DNA of 64,000 nucleotides from Blastocystis hominis (taxonomy: Eukaryota > Sar > Bigyra > Opalinata > Blastocystidae), in assembly GCF_000151665.1 (NCBI RefSeq), contig NW_013171824.1, positions 334,697-398,696 of the forward strand, in the 5' to 3' direction. The notes under the pieces are model-generated. The model had not been told where the DNA came from and did not search any database. It worked only from the letters and a program-made list of their open reading frames with translations. Both the position numbers and the translations under genes were made by a program. The first letter of the stretch is position 1. The number at the start of each line of letters is the position of its first letter. Below are positions 11,095 through 21,359 of this stretch, one piece after another.

Positions 11095-12832
11095 ACACAA
11101 AGTAGTATTCCTCAAGAAGAAAGCCAATCCAAAGTTGCTGGCGGAGGAGTTTTGCAAAAGACGCTTCTCGCCTATATATATACTTATAAGAAAACTAGTG
11201 ATGTACGAGGTAGTGGGTGGTTTAAAGGAATACCCAGAAGGACAAAGTGTCTGTGAGCTTCTTTTCTGAATCCCATCATGAATAGGCGAAATGAAGAGCT
11301 GCGGGTTTGAGATACGTGCTCCAACCATATAGAGTGAAGAGTTCTTGTCATTTTTACACAGCACACGAAGAGAATAGCTACATGGCAGCACATCCCATCG
11401 GCCAGTTTCCCTGTCCATCAATACACACATTTCCTGGAAGTGGAGAGCCAGAGAGGAAATGTCCAAATCGGGTTTCCAAGACCAGATATGATCCTTCACT
11501 TCTTCACCTCCCAGATAATCTGCAGCAAGCGAATTAATGCCCAGTGTGTATAATTCTTGGGTATTCTCGGAGTAAATATTCACCGGCGACGGAGCAGGCA
11601 GAAAATCCTTACTCAGGGGTCCATATCGGAGCTGATTCGTCACAACGCGGCTGTAAAATGCTGAAGAATTTCCCGATTTTCCAGCCAAGAATTCGACGTT
11701 GCTCTTTATCGTTCCTGAAGGGAAACAAAAGTCGCCAATATCTCGCTCTGTCCAAATATATGTAAAGGAAATGAAGATTGAATATGAGGAAATTGGATAT
11801 TAACAAGTGTTTTCTTGTCCTGTGAAGTGGAATAACTGGTAACTATTCTCGATAGGTCTACGAGACACAACAATGATTCGTTTATTCGAACGAACTAACT
11901 CTAGAAGAGGTCTCGTATCATTGTTCAAAACAATTCGGTCCCCTAAGATCGACCAAAAGGCCATCGAAAGCGCTTCTTCCTGTTTCCAGCGTTTCAAATT
12001 TGCACTGACATCTAGATACAGAACAATCAATTCATCGCGATTGGATGGATTCTCCAGCCAGTTTCGAATTTCCTCCAGAATCGTCTCAATTCGAAGTTGA
12101 TCCTCTACATTCTTTATTTTCCCCAAAATCTACCAGAAGGAACTCCGTTGAAGGAAGGAAAACACCCGATAGTATCCGTATCATACTTAAAATCCATCCA
12201 CCCCAAAATATATTCCAGTCCGTAAAACAAATAGTTTATTACTCCCACCGAAAAGCCACAATGAGAAACACGCAAATGACTGTGAAAATAGTGGATGTCT
12301 AACTCGATATGTCGAACGCCAAGATTAAGCTGATCTGTGATGGAATAATATTGCGAGATGGTGTGAACCTTATTGAATTGCAGGTAGAAAGCAGATAGAA
12401 CCATTGAGAGATATTGGTCCTCGACCCCATATCCATAGGCAGCAGATATTGCACTGTTATGTGTACCTATTGACTGATGCGTACAAAACGAGCTAAAGAG
12501 AGATAGAGTTGATTGAGTTCGAGTAACAAAGCGATTCCAAGAAGACACCACAATAGTCCCGGGCTTGCAAATCTCTGCGCAATATTGTGTGCGTGAACAG
12601 ACAACATCATGAGTACAATTTGCCGGGGAGTGGATGTAGGAATGAACAATTCTAAAAAAAAAGAAGAATATATCACGAACAAGGAACGCATAGCAAGCTT
12701 ATAGAACTGCTCATTAACTGCAAGACCTGAAAGAAACATTAGTTGTTGAAATACGTTCCCTCTTCGAATCACTTCCATTTGTTTCCATCCCAAAACAGGA
12801 GATAATAGTATGAAGTAAAATAATATATTCAT
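11095..12832 (-). CDS. Secreted PLC-like phosphodiesterase (PI-PLC X superfamily)
   Basis: The protein starts MNILFYFILLSPVLGW, a signal peptide. Introns at 12680-12652, 12133-12105 and 11206-11172 restore the frame. Domain text includes SIGTHNSAIS, QLNLGVRHIELDIHYFHSHLRVSHCG, RDELIVLYLDVSANL and RDIGDFCFPSGTIKSNVEFLAG, then LCPSGYSFKPPTTSREA. His and Glu/Asp of the TIM-barrel active site are visible in the first two, so a phosphodiester-cleaving enzyme acting outside the cell or in the secretory path is likely. The substrate is unknown. The junction near 11811-11755 is not resolved by one 30-nt intron, and a 33-nt stretch after 12406 could be intron or exon. No genomic stop fits the last exon. 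Cleavage after T11095 plus poly(A) would make UAA. Confidence 0.7.
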
Positions 12833-13379
12833 TTTCTGAAAACACAGCTTTTCAAAGCTAAACGAAGAAAGCGGTCATTTTATTGTGTAAAAACTACCCA
12901 GCGTTATCAAAAAGAGTTTCACAAAAGAATACCGACCCGTGTATCAAGAAACAACATATCTTTCCAAACATGCTCAAGGATAGGTTTCAAACTGCATTTC
13001 CATAAATTTTATATACGAAGGATATCCCTACTCATAATGAAATCAATGAACAGTATAAAACTAGTAAAATTGTTAAGCATTGTATAAAAAGTGTTATTGC
13101 TTTATTACAATAGTAGTATGACTTTGTTGTGAAAAGCAAATAACTAGTGACCAACTTTTTAAAGCTTTTTTCATGAGGTGGTATTATGAGACCCTCACAT
13201 CGGGAAGGATTTGTTGGGATCGTCGATCTCCCTTTCTCCGAATATCTCCCGTGAGTCCTCGCGAAAATTATGCCGCTTCCGTCATCGTTTGTCACCCGGA
13301 ACCCGATTTTACACTTACAATCGTTATAGTCATACTACGATAACCATCTGTTCCATAAGTCATTCATGTCTTTGGTAAA
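12833..13379. other. Intergenic region between PLC-like gene and Polinton relic
   Basis: This stretch of 547 bp is AT-rich. A short minus-strand ORF at 13295-13032 shows no domain. No terminal repeat for the left end of the Polinton relic could be found here. Confidence 0.4.
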
Positions 13380-13389
13380 GTGGCAGGCC

Positions 13390-14405
13390 TTGCACAACTC
13401 TATGCTCATCTAAAGTTATTTTCTAACGGTGAATTTGAATGGATCAATTACACCAAATACAAATATCCCTATATCACATCCATACTGTCCTGTTCACACC
13501 CAATCAAGTCATGTTCAACAATGTGGATTCTACGAATGTGGTCACGAACTCGAATGACGAAGAGATAACGATTCCTCCTGGATACTACACGATCGGTCAA
13601 ATCATTGCTATCCTCAACACCATGACTGATACTGCATTCTCGATATCTACGAAGACTTCGAGTTATGGGTGTATTTATATCCAGTACTCACACACCATCG
13701 ATTTCAACAATGTTCCGAATATTTGAGAAATCCTCGGTTTGGAAGGACAAATGGTCATTCTACCCGCTTCGTTCTATGGATCGAACGTGATTGATATCAC
13801 GTGAAATCGACAAGTGATCCAGATCTACTCGTCTCTCGTGTATTCCTCCGATCTGAAGATTGCCAACCAAAACAACAACCTGCTCACCACAATGAATATT
13901 GACGATCCCGAGGTTAATTACCTGCGCCCGTGGAAAACATCTGCATTCCGATGATAACCCGATTCGACCGATTGATGTTCCTGTTCCACGATATGGATGG
14001 TAATATCATGCGATTGAACGGCGAATTCGAACTCCAGTTGACGATAGAAGATGTGTTTGATCAAGTGCCTTCCTCAATTCTACCGATAAACTAGTTGAGT
14101 ATGATGGAAGTGTTCAGTAATACTACGAAGAAGGAAGTGAAGCTGGACAATCCTCTGTCATTCGATCAGTGCTACATCTGCCTGTGTCGTTGTATACCGA
14201 TTTCGTGTTGCACAACGTGCCGACTGACCAAGTGGTGCTAATCAATGCCGGGAACACACCACAAAAAGTGCTAATACCTCGCGGCGCCTACGACATCGAA
14301 ACGATCATTGCAATGTTGAATGTGAGTGATGCTCTATTTGAAGTAGTGTATAGTGGAGAAAATGTATTTCGAGTCTATAACCAGTTTGTGATTTTTCCTC
14401 TGACA
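13390..14405 (+). pseudogene. Polinton large minor-capsid gene, broken 5' fragment
   Basis: Translation in shifting frames matches the first ~330 residues of the 938-residue protein at 55061-52245: PPGYYTIGQIIAILNTMTDT, SHTIDFNN, SLYTDFVLHNVPTDQVVLIN and PRGAYDIETIIAMLN. Stops at 13724 and in the following 400 bp break it. It is joined at about 14405 to integrase sequence, so the rest of the gene and all genes up to integrase are deleted. Confidence 0.85.
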
Positions 14406-14453
14406 CAACTTATTCATTTCTTGAATATAGCGATTCATTTATCGAGGTGTGTG

Positions 14454-15484
14454 GGGAACATAAATGAGATCAAGGAACTACGGAAACCAGCAAAGCGAAG
14501 AGGTGCAACTCGAGTGATCATTAGTGGATTCAAACGAAACATATACTTCATCGATCTCATCGATTTCTCTTCCAAACAACACAAACCGATACAGGAAGTA
14601 TTAGGAAGACAAAAGAGTACTAGATTCTCCAAGAATCATGGATACAAATATTTCCTTGTATGTATTGATGGATATTCGAAATACCTGATGACTCGGAAAC
14701 TGAAGAGCAAGAGTGCTACAGAAATCACGCATGCGATGAAGGATATCATTCAGACATATGGTGAATCACCAAAGCATAGTTGCTCGAATCGAGGTACCGA
14801 GTTCACCAATGCCATCTTTCGTACCAACATCTTGGACAAGTATGACATCACCATGTATCACATGGATTCAGCGAATAAGGCAGTACTAGATGAACGAGCA
14901 ATTCGAGATATCAAGGAACACATCATGGTTCCTTCATTCCTTCCATTCAATCAATCAATGGAAAGGTGTATGGTTTGATTTGATCGATGGTGCAGTTCGT
15001 CGACATAATGGAAGGAAGAACAGAGACATCGGATATACACAATGACATTTGGCTTAACAACAACAACGATATCTTGTACATGGAGAAAACAGAACCATCC
15101 AACATGACAGCAAAGGACACAACACCTCAATTCGATGTTGGTGATTATGTTGGAGTGACACGAAGACCTCGCATTCTGGAAAAACGATCATTGACGATCA
15201 AATGGTCTCAGGACTTGGTTGAAGTGGTTGATATTGACGATCACATCATGCCACTGATGTACGAAGTGAAGAATGTGGAAAGCGATAGCACACAGAAGTG
15301 TTATGATTGGGAACTGTTGGCAAGCAAATGCAAACCACAGCCAGCACCGCCTGTCACTCGATCCAAGAGTCGAAAGGAACCCAATGCATTGAGAGAGGCA
15401 GCAAGATCACATCGACCCATTACGAGCACCCAGAAGAAGAAGCAACAACAACAACCTCGCTCAAGTGTTCGAAAACGATCGTGA
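14454..15484 (+). pseudogene. Polinton RVE-family integrase, inactivated
   Basis: Close match to the intact integrase at 39978-38860: NEIKELRKPAKRRGATRVII, then VCIDGYSKYL, CSNRGTEFTNAIF and a final DERAIRDIKEH. The second catalytic Asp is Asn here (CSNRGTEF against CSDRGTEF). A TGA at 14976 and lost frame follow, then the chromo/SH3-like tail resumes (DVGDYVGVTRRPR...IKWSQDLVEVVD). It lacks the double-hairpin insertion present in the intact gene between GRQ and KST, so it preserves the pre-insertion state. Confidence 0.9.
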
Positions 15485-16075
15485 TGCTCTTCACATCACT
15501 CAGACATACAAGAGAAGGGATATTCGTGAATGCAGATATCGTATGACTCTCACTTGTCCATTCGATTCCATTTATCAGTTTGGTATGGGAAAGGGTCACA
15601 AGATTGTTGAGTGTATCGATGAATAGCATATCGAGCAATCACACACCATCCATTGAAACACTCACCTTGTATCCCTTATCCACAACCGATTCAATAGAAT
15701 CACAATGTTTGAATAGGGCATCATTCTCATTGTAACATGGAATCGATGTGATTATGAGATATAAACCCGAAGATAATTCGAATTAGTATTGATTATTGAA
15801 TGGTTGAGTGGATGTGTGTGTATGTTCAAACAATGTGGCATTATTGACTTTCACAAAACACCCAGAAGGTATTGTTTATAAATATTGATGAACGCCATCC
15901 ACTGTATCACGAATGAGGACAAGTTTGCCATCGTTCTCGGGCATATTGATGAGCATGTTATCGAGCTTCTTGAACGTGTAATTGTTTCCATTGCTTCTGA
16001 ATATGTACGGCATTGATTGATTCAATTAACTTTGGTTGATTTCGTTCATAGGGTTTGACATACACACCTTTCAAA
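15485..16075 (-). pseudogene. Antisense remnants of two small Polinton genes
   Basis: The reverse complement matches the 226-residue gene at 38319-38999 (SNGNNYTFKKLDNMLINMPEN, then GYKV and VLDMLFIDTLNNLVT) and the end of the 186-residue gene at 37745-38305 (GACLKGVYVKPYERNQPK). Frames are disrupted. Around 16070 the sequence jumps into PolB at a short stretch similar in both parents (CACACCTTTCAAACAGGC-like), suggesting a microhomology deletion. Confidence 0.75.
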
Positions 16076-17044
16076 CAGGCTCCATTCACATTCGAATATG
16101 TGAACATGCTGAGTAAGAAACGATCTAAATTCATCACTACCGTGGAGAAGAACCTATACAAGCTGTTGGCAAATTCGACCTATGGCAAATTCGTGGAGAC
16201 TGGGTTGAAGCGAATGAAGGTGAAGTTCGCTAGCACGTGGAATGAACGTGAAGCCATCATCCAGAAGCATGGATACGATATGATCGCCGGGACTACCATG
16301 TATTCCGAGAATCTGATTGGCATCAAGCTGAACACACCGGTGCGCAGGGTGGAGAAGCCATTCTTCATCGGGTTTGCCATTCTCGATATGTCCAAGCATG
16401 TCATCTACGATTTCTACTACAATGTGCTCAAGAACACATTCGACACCGTGGAACTGTTGGGACAGGACACGGACTCGCTCATCGTGCAACTGCACGATCG
16501 TGGTAACATCGTACACAAGATATGTGAGATGTACAAATCATTCGACTTCTTGGAGTTGGATAACACGAGCTACTTCTATGGAGAACTCGTGAACTATTAC
16601 AAGCATGAAGTGGACAAGAGCAAGTTCCCTTCATTGGAATCGACTCTCAATTTCAACAAGAAGTTGCCTGGCTTGGTCTTTAAGGATGAGCACAGCGGAC
16701 ATCGTATCACGGAGTTCGTGGGACTGAGACCGAAGATGTACTGTCTTGTTGATGAGAAGCATGTGATACACAATGCAGCGAAGGGAGTTCCTCGCAATGT
16801 CGTGATCGATGGTGAGAGGATGAGTGTGAAGAACATCGATTTGTACAAGCGTGTTCTTGAGGCAGAGAAGAAGGAAGATGCAGTGATCGAAGGCAGCTTC
16901 AAGCGCATCAACAACCAAGGATTCGATATCACCACGAAGGAGCAGATCAAGACCTTCATAACATGCACAGACAACAAACGATATATCATGGACGACAACA
17001 TACATACACTGGCGTTCGGGCATTACCGATTGAAGGACATGTAA
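16055..17044 (+). pseudogene. Polinton protein-primed DNA polymerase B, C-terminal fragment
   Basis: The 329-residue open frame is about 90 percent identical by eye to the last third of the intact PolB. It keeps KLLANSTYGKF (motif B) and GQDTDSLIV (motif C) up to the C-terminal AFGHYRLK. All exonuclease motifs and motif A are missing, so it cannot be an active polymerase. The long open frame suggests recent loss. Confidence 0.9.
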
Positions 17045-17651
17045 TTGCGGAACGAAGTTCCGCTGGAAGTAAACGAAGATTCCTCCAATGTAAAGGAAAT
17101 GTTGTTTTTACTTCAGACAGTCAGAGTCAGCCATGGTCAGTCTGGGTAAGCTGGGCTCAAACGTAGCTGACGCAAAAAGCGCGTTATGTTAGCCATAGTC
17201 AATATCGGTCAAAATAGCATCCAGGAAGAAAATGGTAGAAAAATATAACGCACGTTCTGCGTCGTCGATTTTCAGCTAAGGTTGATTATCCGACCCTTAT
17301 TTAAAGATGAATCTTCGATTCTTTTGGGGCAACGTAGTGGCCACTATTTCTTATGAAAGCAAAAAAATTCGGGTTGTCAAAGTCACCCCTCATTCCCCGA
17401 CTTTAGGGCTTTTTGTCATGGATTCGAAGTGAAAATGGCCTGAAAATAGCCGGAAATGGATTCGCGTTTTGCGTCATTTTCCTACTACTTATACATTCAA
17501 AGTACATTGATAAAATTGTTTATAAAGTTGTTCAATTATGACTATGTTTATTATTACCGTTTTATTTTATGATTTCTGCAGTATCAATGTAAAAAAGGTT
17601 GGTATCATCAGATTTAACTATTTTCTTCATTACGCCAGTATTTCTCCATTT
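17045..17651. other. Terminal region of the Polinton relic and flanking AT-rich DNA
   Basis: A single hairpin GCGGAACGAAGTTCCGC at 17047-17063 is a lone remnant of the double-hairpin family. The region to 17489 shares CAAAGTCACCCCTCA and the CCTACTACTT end with the intact Polinton's terminal zone. After 17490 I see only AT-rich sequence. Confidence 0.6.
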
Positions 17652-18225
17652 TTGCATGAATATTGTGTTGAAGCAATATATTTTATTATAAAATAAGGGC
17701 TTAGGAGCTTACATATCCATATATCAACATTCACTTTATCATTGTAAATTGAATGTATGAAAAGATGATTTATTTGAATTGGATGTTCGATTATATATCG
17801 AAAGTATGTACATATATGTATATATCAAACAAAAATAATAATGTGGTTTTAGATATGGATGTTGGCCATTTTGATCTGGAAAAATGATAGTTAACGAATA
17901 GAATATCATCTATGATAATAAAACTGATTGTAATAGATTGAAATAGAAATGAATAGTTGGTGAATGAACGAAAATGGCTTTGTTCTAATTTCTAAGCAAA
18001 TTAAAGTGAATTACGAAACGATATTGTATCTCTAAAGGTAATAATAAAGGGTTAATACAACGATGTTATTGAAATGAAGTTGTTGGTCTATTTTGATTTT
18101 GCTATATATGGAAAATATTACTATTGATTGTATATTTACATCAGTTTAATGGAGAGCTTTGATTTTAAATCATTTTCCTGAAGCTTGGTTGCTAGGCTCC
18201 CTGAATATCTACAAATTCGTTCCTA
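17652..18225 (+). repeat. Long direct repeat, copy 1 (about 574 bp)
   Basis: Nearly identical to 18939-19523, from TTTGCATGA to AAATTCGTTCCTA. Copy 2 has a 10 bp duplication (GAAATAGAAA). Neither copy has an ORF. The pair brackets 713 bp and ends just upstream of the Rep gene. Confidence 0.95.
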
Positions 18226-18938
18226 TTGGTATAATCATGTCTAATCTAGATTATAGGTAAATAACTCAATATTATTATTTGACACACAACAATATTCTTC
18301 TGGCAGTTTCATTTTGAATCTATAGCCATATTTTTTCAATTCTTGGTAGTTTATCTTAATATTCAATGAATCGGCAGTGTACTAGCATAGAGATCCTGTG
18401 CTAGTACACTGCCGATTTATTTGAAAGTATCTAAGACATTTTGGTTATTATCAAGTTTGATGTAAGTATTCTATACTTTTTTGTACCTAGGGTTGTTTTG
18501 CTTTATTTTTCTGTAATCGTCTTGGTCATTACCGCATCTTCTCCTGAATGTATATTTACTATGTCGTTTAGTCCATTTCTTGGTTTGCTGCATAGCTGAT
18601 CTAGGGAGTAATGAGAAATAACGACTATCCATTTTGCCTATATTGGTAATTGCTATTCTTTGACTTCTATTATTTGTGTTTGCCCTATATTTTTCTTTTT
18701 TAACATGGATGGCGAACTTCTTGGTTTTTACTTTTTTGCTATTGACGGTTGGCTTATTTCTGAATCTACCTTATTAGTACCCAACAAGTTATTATCATTC
18801 CTTGTATTCTAGCTTTTCAATGAATACTATTACCCTCCTTTATGACTACGAATGAAGTATATTTATAACGAAGCATGATTTGATAATTATTATTATAGTC
18901 TTCATAATCTGCTATAGCTTCCGAGTACAATTATAGTG
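18226..18938. other. Unique spacer between the long direct repeats
   Basis: AT-rich, without an ORF or domain in any frame. Apart from the 19-bp inverted repeat at its left part I see no feature. Confidence 0.5.
18369..18417. repeat. Perfect 19-bp inverted repeat with 11-nt loop
   Basis: Arms 18369-18387 (AATCGGCAGTGTACTAGCA) and 18399-18417 are perfect complements around the loop TAGAGATCCTG. It stands alone in AT-rich DNA between the two long direct repeats. A replication-origin stem-loop of the adjacent Rep element is one possibility, but the usual nonanucleotide is not in the loop. Confidence 0.85.
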
Positions 18939-19523
18939 TTTGCATGAGTATTGTGTTGAAGCAATATATTTTATTATAAAATAAGGGCTTAGGAGCTTAC
19001 ATATCCATATATCAACATTCACTTTATCATTGTAAATTGAATGTATGAAAAGATGATTTATTTGAATTGGATGTTCGATTATATATCGAAAGTATGTACA
19101 TATATGTATATATCAAACAAAAATAATAATGTGGTTTTAGATATGGATGTTGGCCATTTTGATCTGGAAAAATGATAGTTAACGAATAGAATATCATCTA
19201 TGATAATAAAACTGATTGTAATAGATTGAAATAGAAAGAAATAGAAATGAATAGTTGGTGAATGAACGAAAATGGCTTTGTTCTAATTTCTAAGCAAATT
19301 AAAGTGAATTACGAAACGATATTGTATCTCTAAAGGTAATAATAAAGGGTTAATACAACGATGTTATTGAAATGAAGTTGTTGGTCTATTTTGATTTTGC
19401 TATATATGGAAAATATTACTATTGATTGTATATTTACATCAGTTTAATGGAGAGCTTTGATTTTAAATCATTTTCCTGAAGCTTGGTTGCTAGGCTCCCT
19501 GAATATCTACAAATTCGTTCCTA
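18939..19523 (+). repeat. Long direct repeat, copy 2 (about 585 bp)
   Basis: Second copy of 17652-18225, ending 130 bp before the Rep start. High identity means the duplication is recent or kept alike by conversion. It could come from integration of more than one genome length of a circular replicon. Confidence 0.95.
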
Positions 19524-19645
19524 AATATTGACCTGGTGTGTCAAATATGTGATGTTGAATCATAAGATTTGCATTTTAAGATAACCGCGATAAACGCGAA
19601 AATGCAAATCTGAAACCATAAAATTTTTATTTCTAAGCTTTCAAA

Positions 19646-19867
19646 AAAAAAAATGAACGGTAACAACGACAACAAGGAAATGGTGAAGAAGATGAGTCTG
19701 GAGACTCCGACGACAAGTCAGACGAGTCCGGATAATCCTAGCACGCCGAGCACTCAGAAAAAAATGAACGGTAACAACGACAACAAGGAAATGGTGGAGA
19801 AGATGAGTCTGGAGACTCCGACGACAAGTCAGACGAGTCCGGACTATCCTAGCACGCCGAGCACTCC
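19646..19867 (+). repeat. Tandem 111-bp duplication at the Rep 5' end
   Basis: Two consecutive copies begin AAAAAAATGAACGGTAAC and encode the same 37-residue unit with few changes (NPST to YPST, K to E). Each begins with an ATG, so the duplication carries the start region with it. Confidence 0.9.
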
Positions 19868-21344
19868 GGAGCGAAGAGATGCCAAGGACAAGTCAGACTT
19901 GGACTTGGACATTTCGGATATCAATTTGGAGGAGGATACATTCCTTCTCAACATGTCAGACTCGGACTTGCTACTAACTCCGAAGAATAGAACTGACTCG
20001 GACTTGGACTTGCTCCTGTCTGGGAATAAAGACTCGGACTTGGACTCGCCAGTCTTGGCAATTTTACCAAGAGGTCCAAACGGCCATTTGGCTGCACCGG
20101 CCTCTCCGCGTAAAGTCACTGAGTTACCGGAGCATCAGCCCGTACCAGAGCCAAGTGACGTAGACTTCGAGGATCCTATTCTACAACAGGAAGACGAGAA
20201 CTGGGAGCAAGCACGGGAAGCGGACTACTCGCAACCAATGGGTGAGAACAAGCACAGATGGTGGAAGGTCACCTGGTTCCCGGACTTCATTGAAACAGAT
20301 ATGACAAGGAACAAGATAATGCAGTTCGTGGATCACATGAAGTACATAATGCAGAAGCTCCTGCTATTAACCAATATTATATGCTGTATAATTGGCATAG
20401 AAATATGCCCAAAAACAGGCAAGCTACATACACATATATTACTGGGATTTAAGGACTCGGTGCGCTACAAAACTATAAAAAATATTCTGCAGTACGCACA
20501 GATTCGACATCTCCTAACTGATCAAGCAATACTCTTCTGGTATGACTACGTAGTCAAAGCATTCTCAAAAATTGATCATCCGAGTCGAGTGATGATGTGG
20601 GGCGCAGACGAAATAGCGAAGAGAAGAGCAAAGGTACAAAGATCGCAAAAAAGATCGCACCGCGAAATGTTCTTCGACAATCAAAGAGCGATTGAAGAAG
20701 GAAGATTCGACGATATTGATCCATTATTTCGATTTGACCATATGAGCAAGATAAACCAATGGTATGTCAACCACCATCAACCTGCAGCGCCACTGGATTA
20801 CGACAGACTTGTATTTATCTGGGGAAGACCCGGAGTAGGTAAAACAAGTTTATTTTCAAGAAATATGGATCCCAGCGTAATCTACTGGAAGAATCCGGAA
20901 GTGAAATGGTGGCTGGGATACAAGGATCAACCAATCGTCATTATTGACGAAATTGTACCGGAGACATTCAGGGCACGCCATATCAATTGGAATTTATTAG
21001 GAGATCGAACGGAAATATTCGTGGAGATCAAGGGAGGACAAGTACTATTAAAAGCGAAATGGATCATCGTGATCTCCAACTACTCTCTAGACGAGCTCTG
21101 CAGCTATCCAAGGAGAGGACTGAACGAAACAATGAAGCATACGTTCAAACGAAGATGCGGCAATGATGAAGAGGGCTACAGAATGTACAAGTTCCCGAGC
21201 GAACCTAGAGCTAATAACGGCGACCGTTGGGAGGTCAGCAGAAGAGTGAAAGAAATCTGGAAAGGCTGGTATTCCTATATTAGACCGTATTTCAGAGATC
21301 TACTGCCGGAAGACGAACTACAGGATCAAATTGACACGGAATAA
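19653..21344 (+). CDS. rep: Rolling-circle replication initiator (Rep), HUH endonuclease plus SF3 helicase
   Basis: 563 residues. A 200-residue N-terminal extension holds two near-identical 37-residue units (starting MNGNNDNKEMV at residues 1 and 38) and Ser-Asp-Leu tracts. The HUH nuclease follows: motif I KVTWF at 205-209, motif II LHTHI at 258-262 and motif III YVVK at 299-302 with its catalytic Tyr. The SF3 helicase has Walker A GRPGVGKT at 391-398, Walker B VIIDE near 430 and motif C ISNY near 474. All key residues are present, so nicking, joining and unwinding for rolling-circle replication are plausible. The start could also be the ATG of the second repeat (19764). The poly(A) octamer just after the stop suggests expression by host machinery. 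Confidence 0.93.
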   Translation: MNGNNDNKEMVKKMSLETPTTSQTSPDNPSTPSTQKKMNGNNDNKEMVEKMSLETPTTSQTSPDYPSTPSTPERRDAKDKSDLDLDISDINLEEDTFLLNMSDSDLLLTPKNRTDSDLDLLLSGNKDSDLDSPVLAILPRGPNGHLAAPASPRKVTELPEHQPVPEPSDVDFEDPILQQEDENWEQAREADYSQPMGENKHRWWKVTWFPDFIETDMTRNKIMQFVDHMKYIMQKLLLLTNIICCIIGIEICPKTGKLHTHILLGFKDSVRYKTIKNILQYAQIRHLLTDQAILFWYDYVVKAFSKIDHPSRVMMWGADEIAKRRAKVQRSQKRSHREMFFDNQRAIEEGRFDDIDPLFRFDHMSKINQWYVNHHQPAAPLDYDRLVFIWGRPGVGKTSLFSRNMDPSVIYWKNPEVKWWLGYKDQPIVIIDEIVPETFRARHINWNLLGDRTEIFVEIKGGQVLLKAKWIIVISNYSLDELCSYPRRGLNETMKHTFKRRCGNDEEGYRMYKFPSEPRANNGDRWEVSRRVKEIWKGWYSYIRPYFRDLLPEDELQDQIDTE

Positions 21345-21351
21345 GTAGTTA

Positions 21352-21359
21352 TGTTTGTT
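21352..21359 (+). terminator. TGTTTGTT poly(A)-site motif after Rep
   Basis: The exact host-type octamer begins 8 nt after the Rep TAA, at the junction with the convergent capsid-like gene. It implies the viral-like gene is processed by the host's 3' end machinery. Confidence 0.6.

Larger units (their letters stand above)
13380..17489 (+). mobile_element. Decayed Polinton (Maverick) with internal deletions
   Basis: Pieces of the intact element at 32260-55536 occur here in the same order but inverted: start of the large minor capsid gene, integrase, antisense remnants of two small genes, the PolB C-terminus, then a terminal region ending GCGTCATTTTCCTACTACTT. That end matches the intact element's right terminus. 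Two large internal deletions removed everything else. Frameshifts and stops are frequent, so the copy is dead. It has almost none of the double hairpins of the intact element. Confidence 0.85.

Noticed and set aside
17652-19523. LTR retrotransposon flanked by the long direct repeats
   Set aside because: No gag/pol, primer-binding site or TG...CA ends; the spacer is only 713 bp without ORFs.
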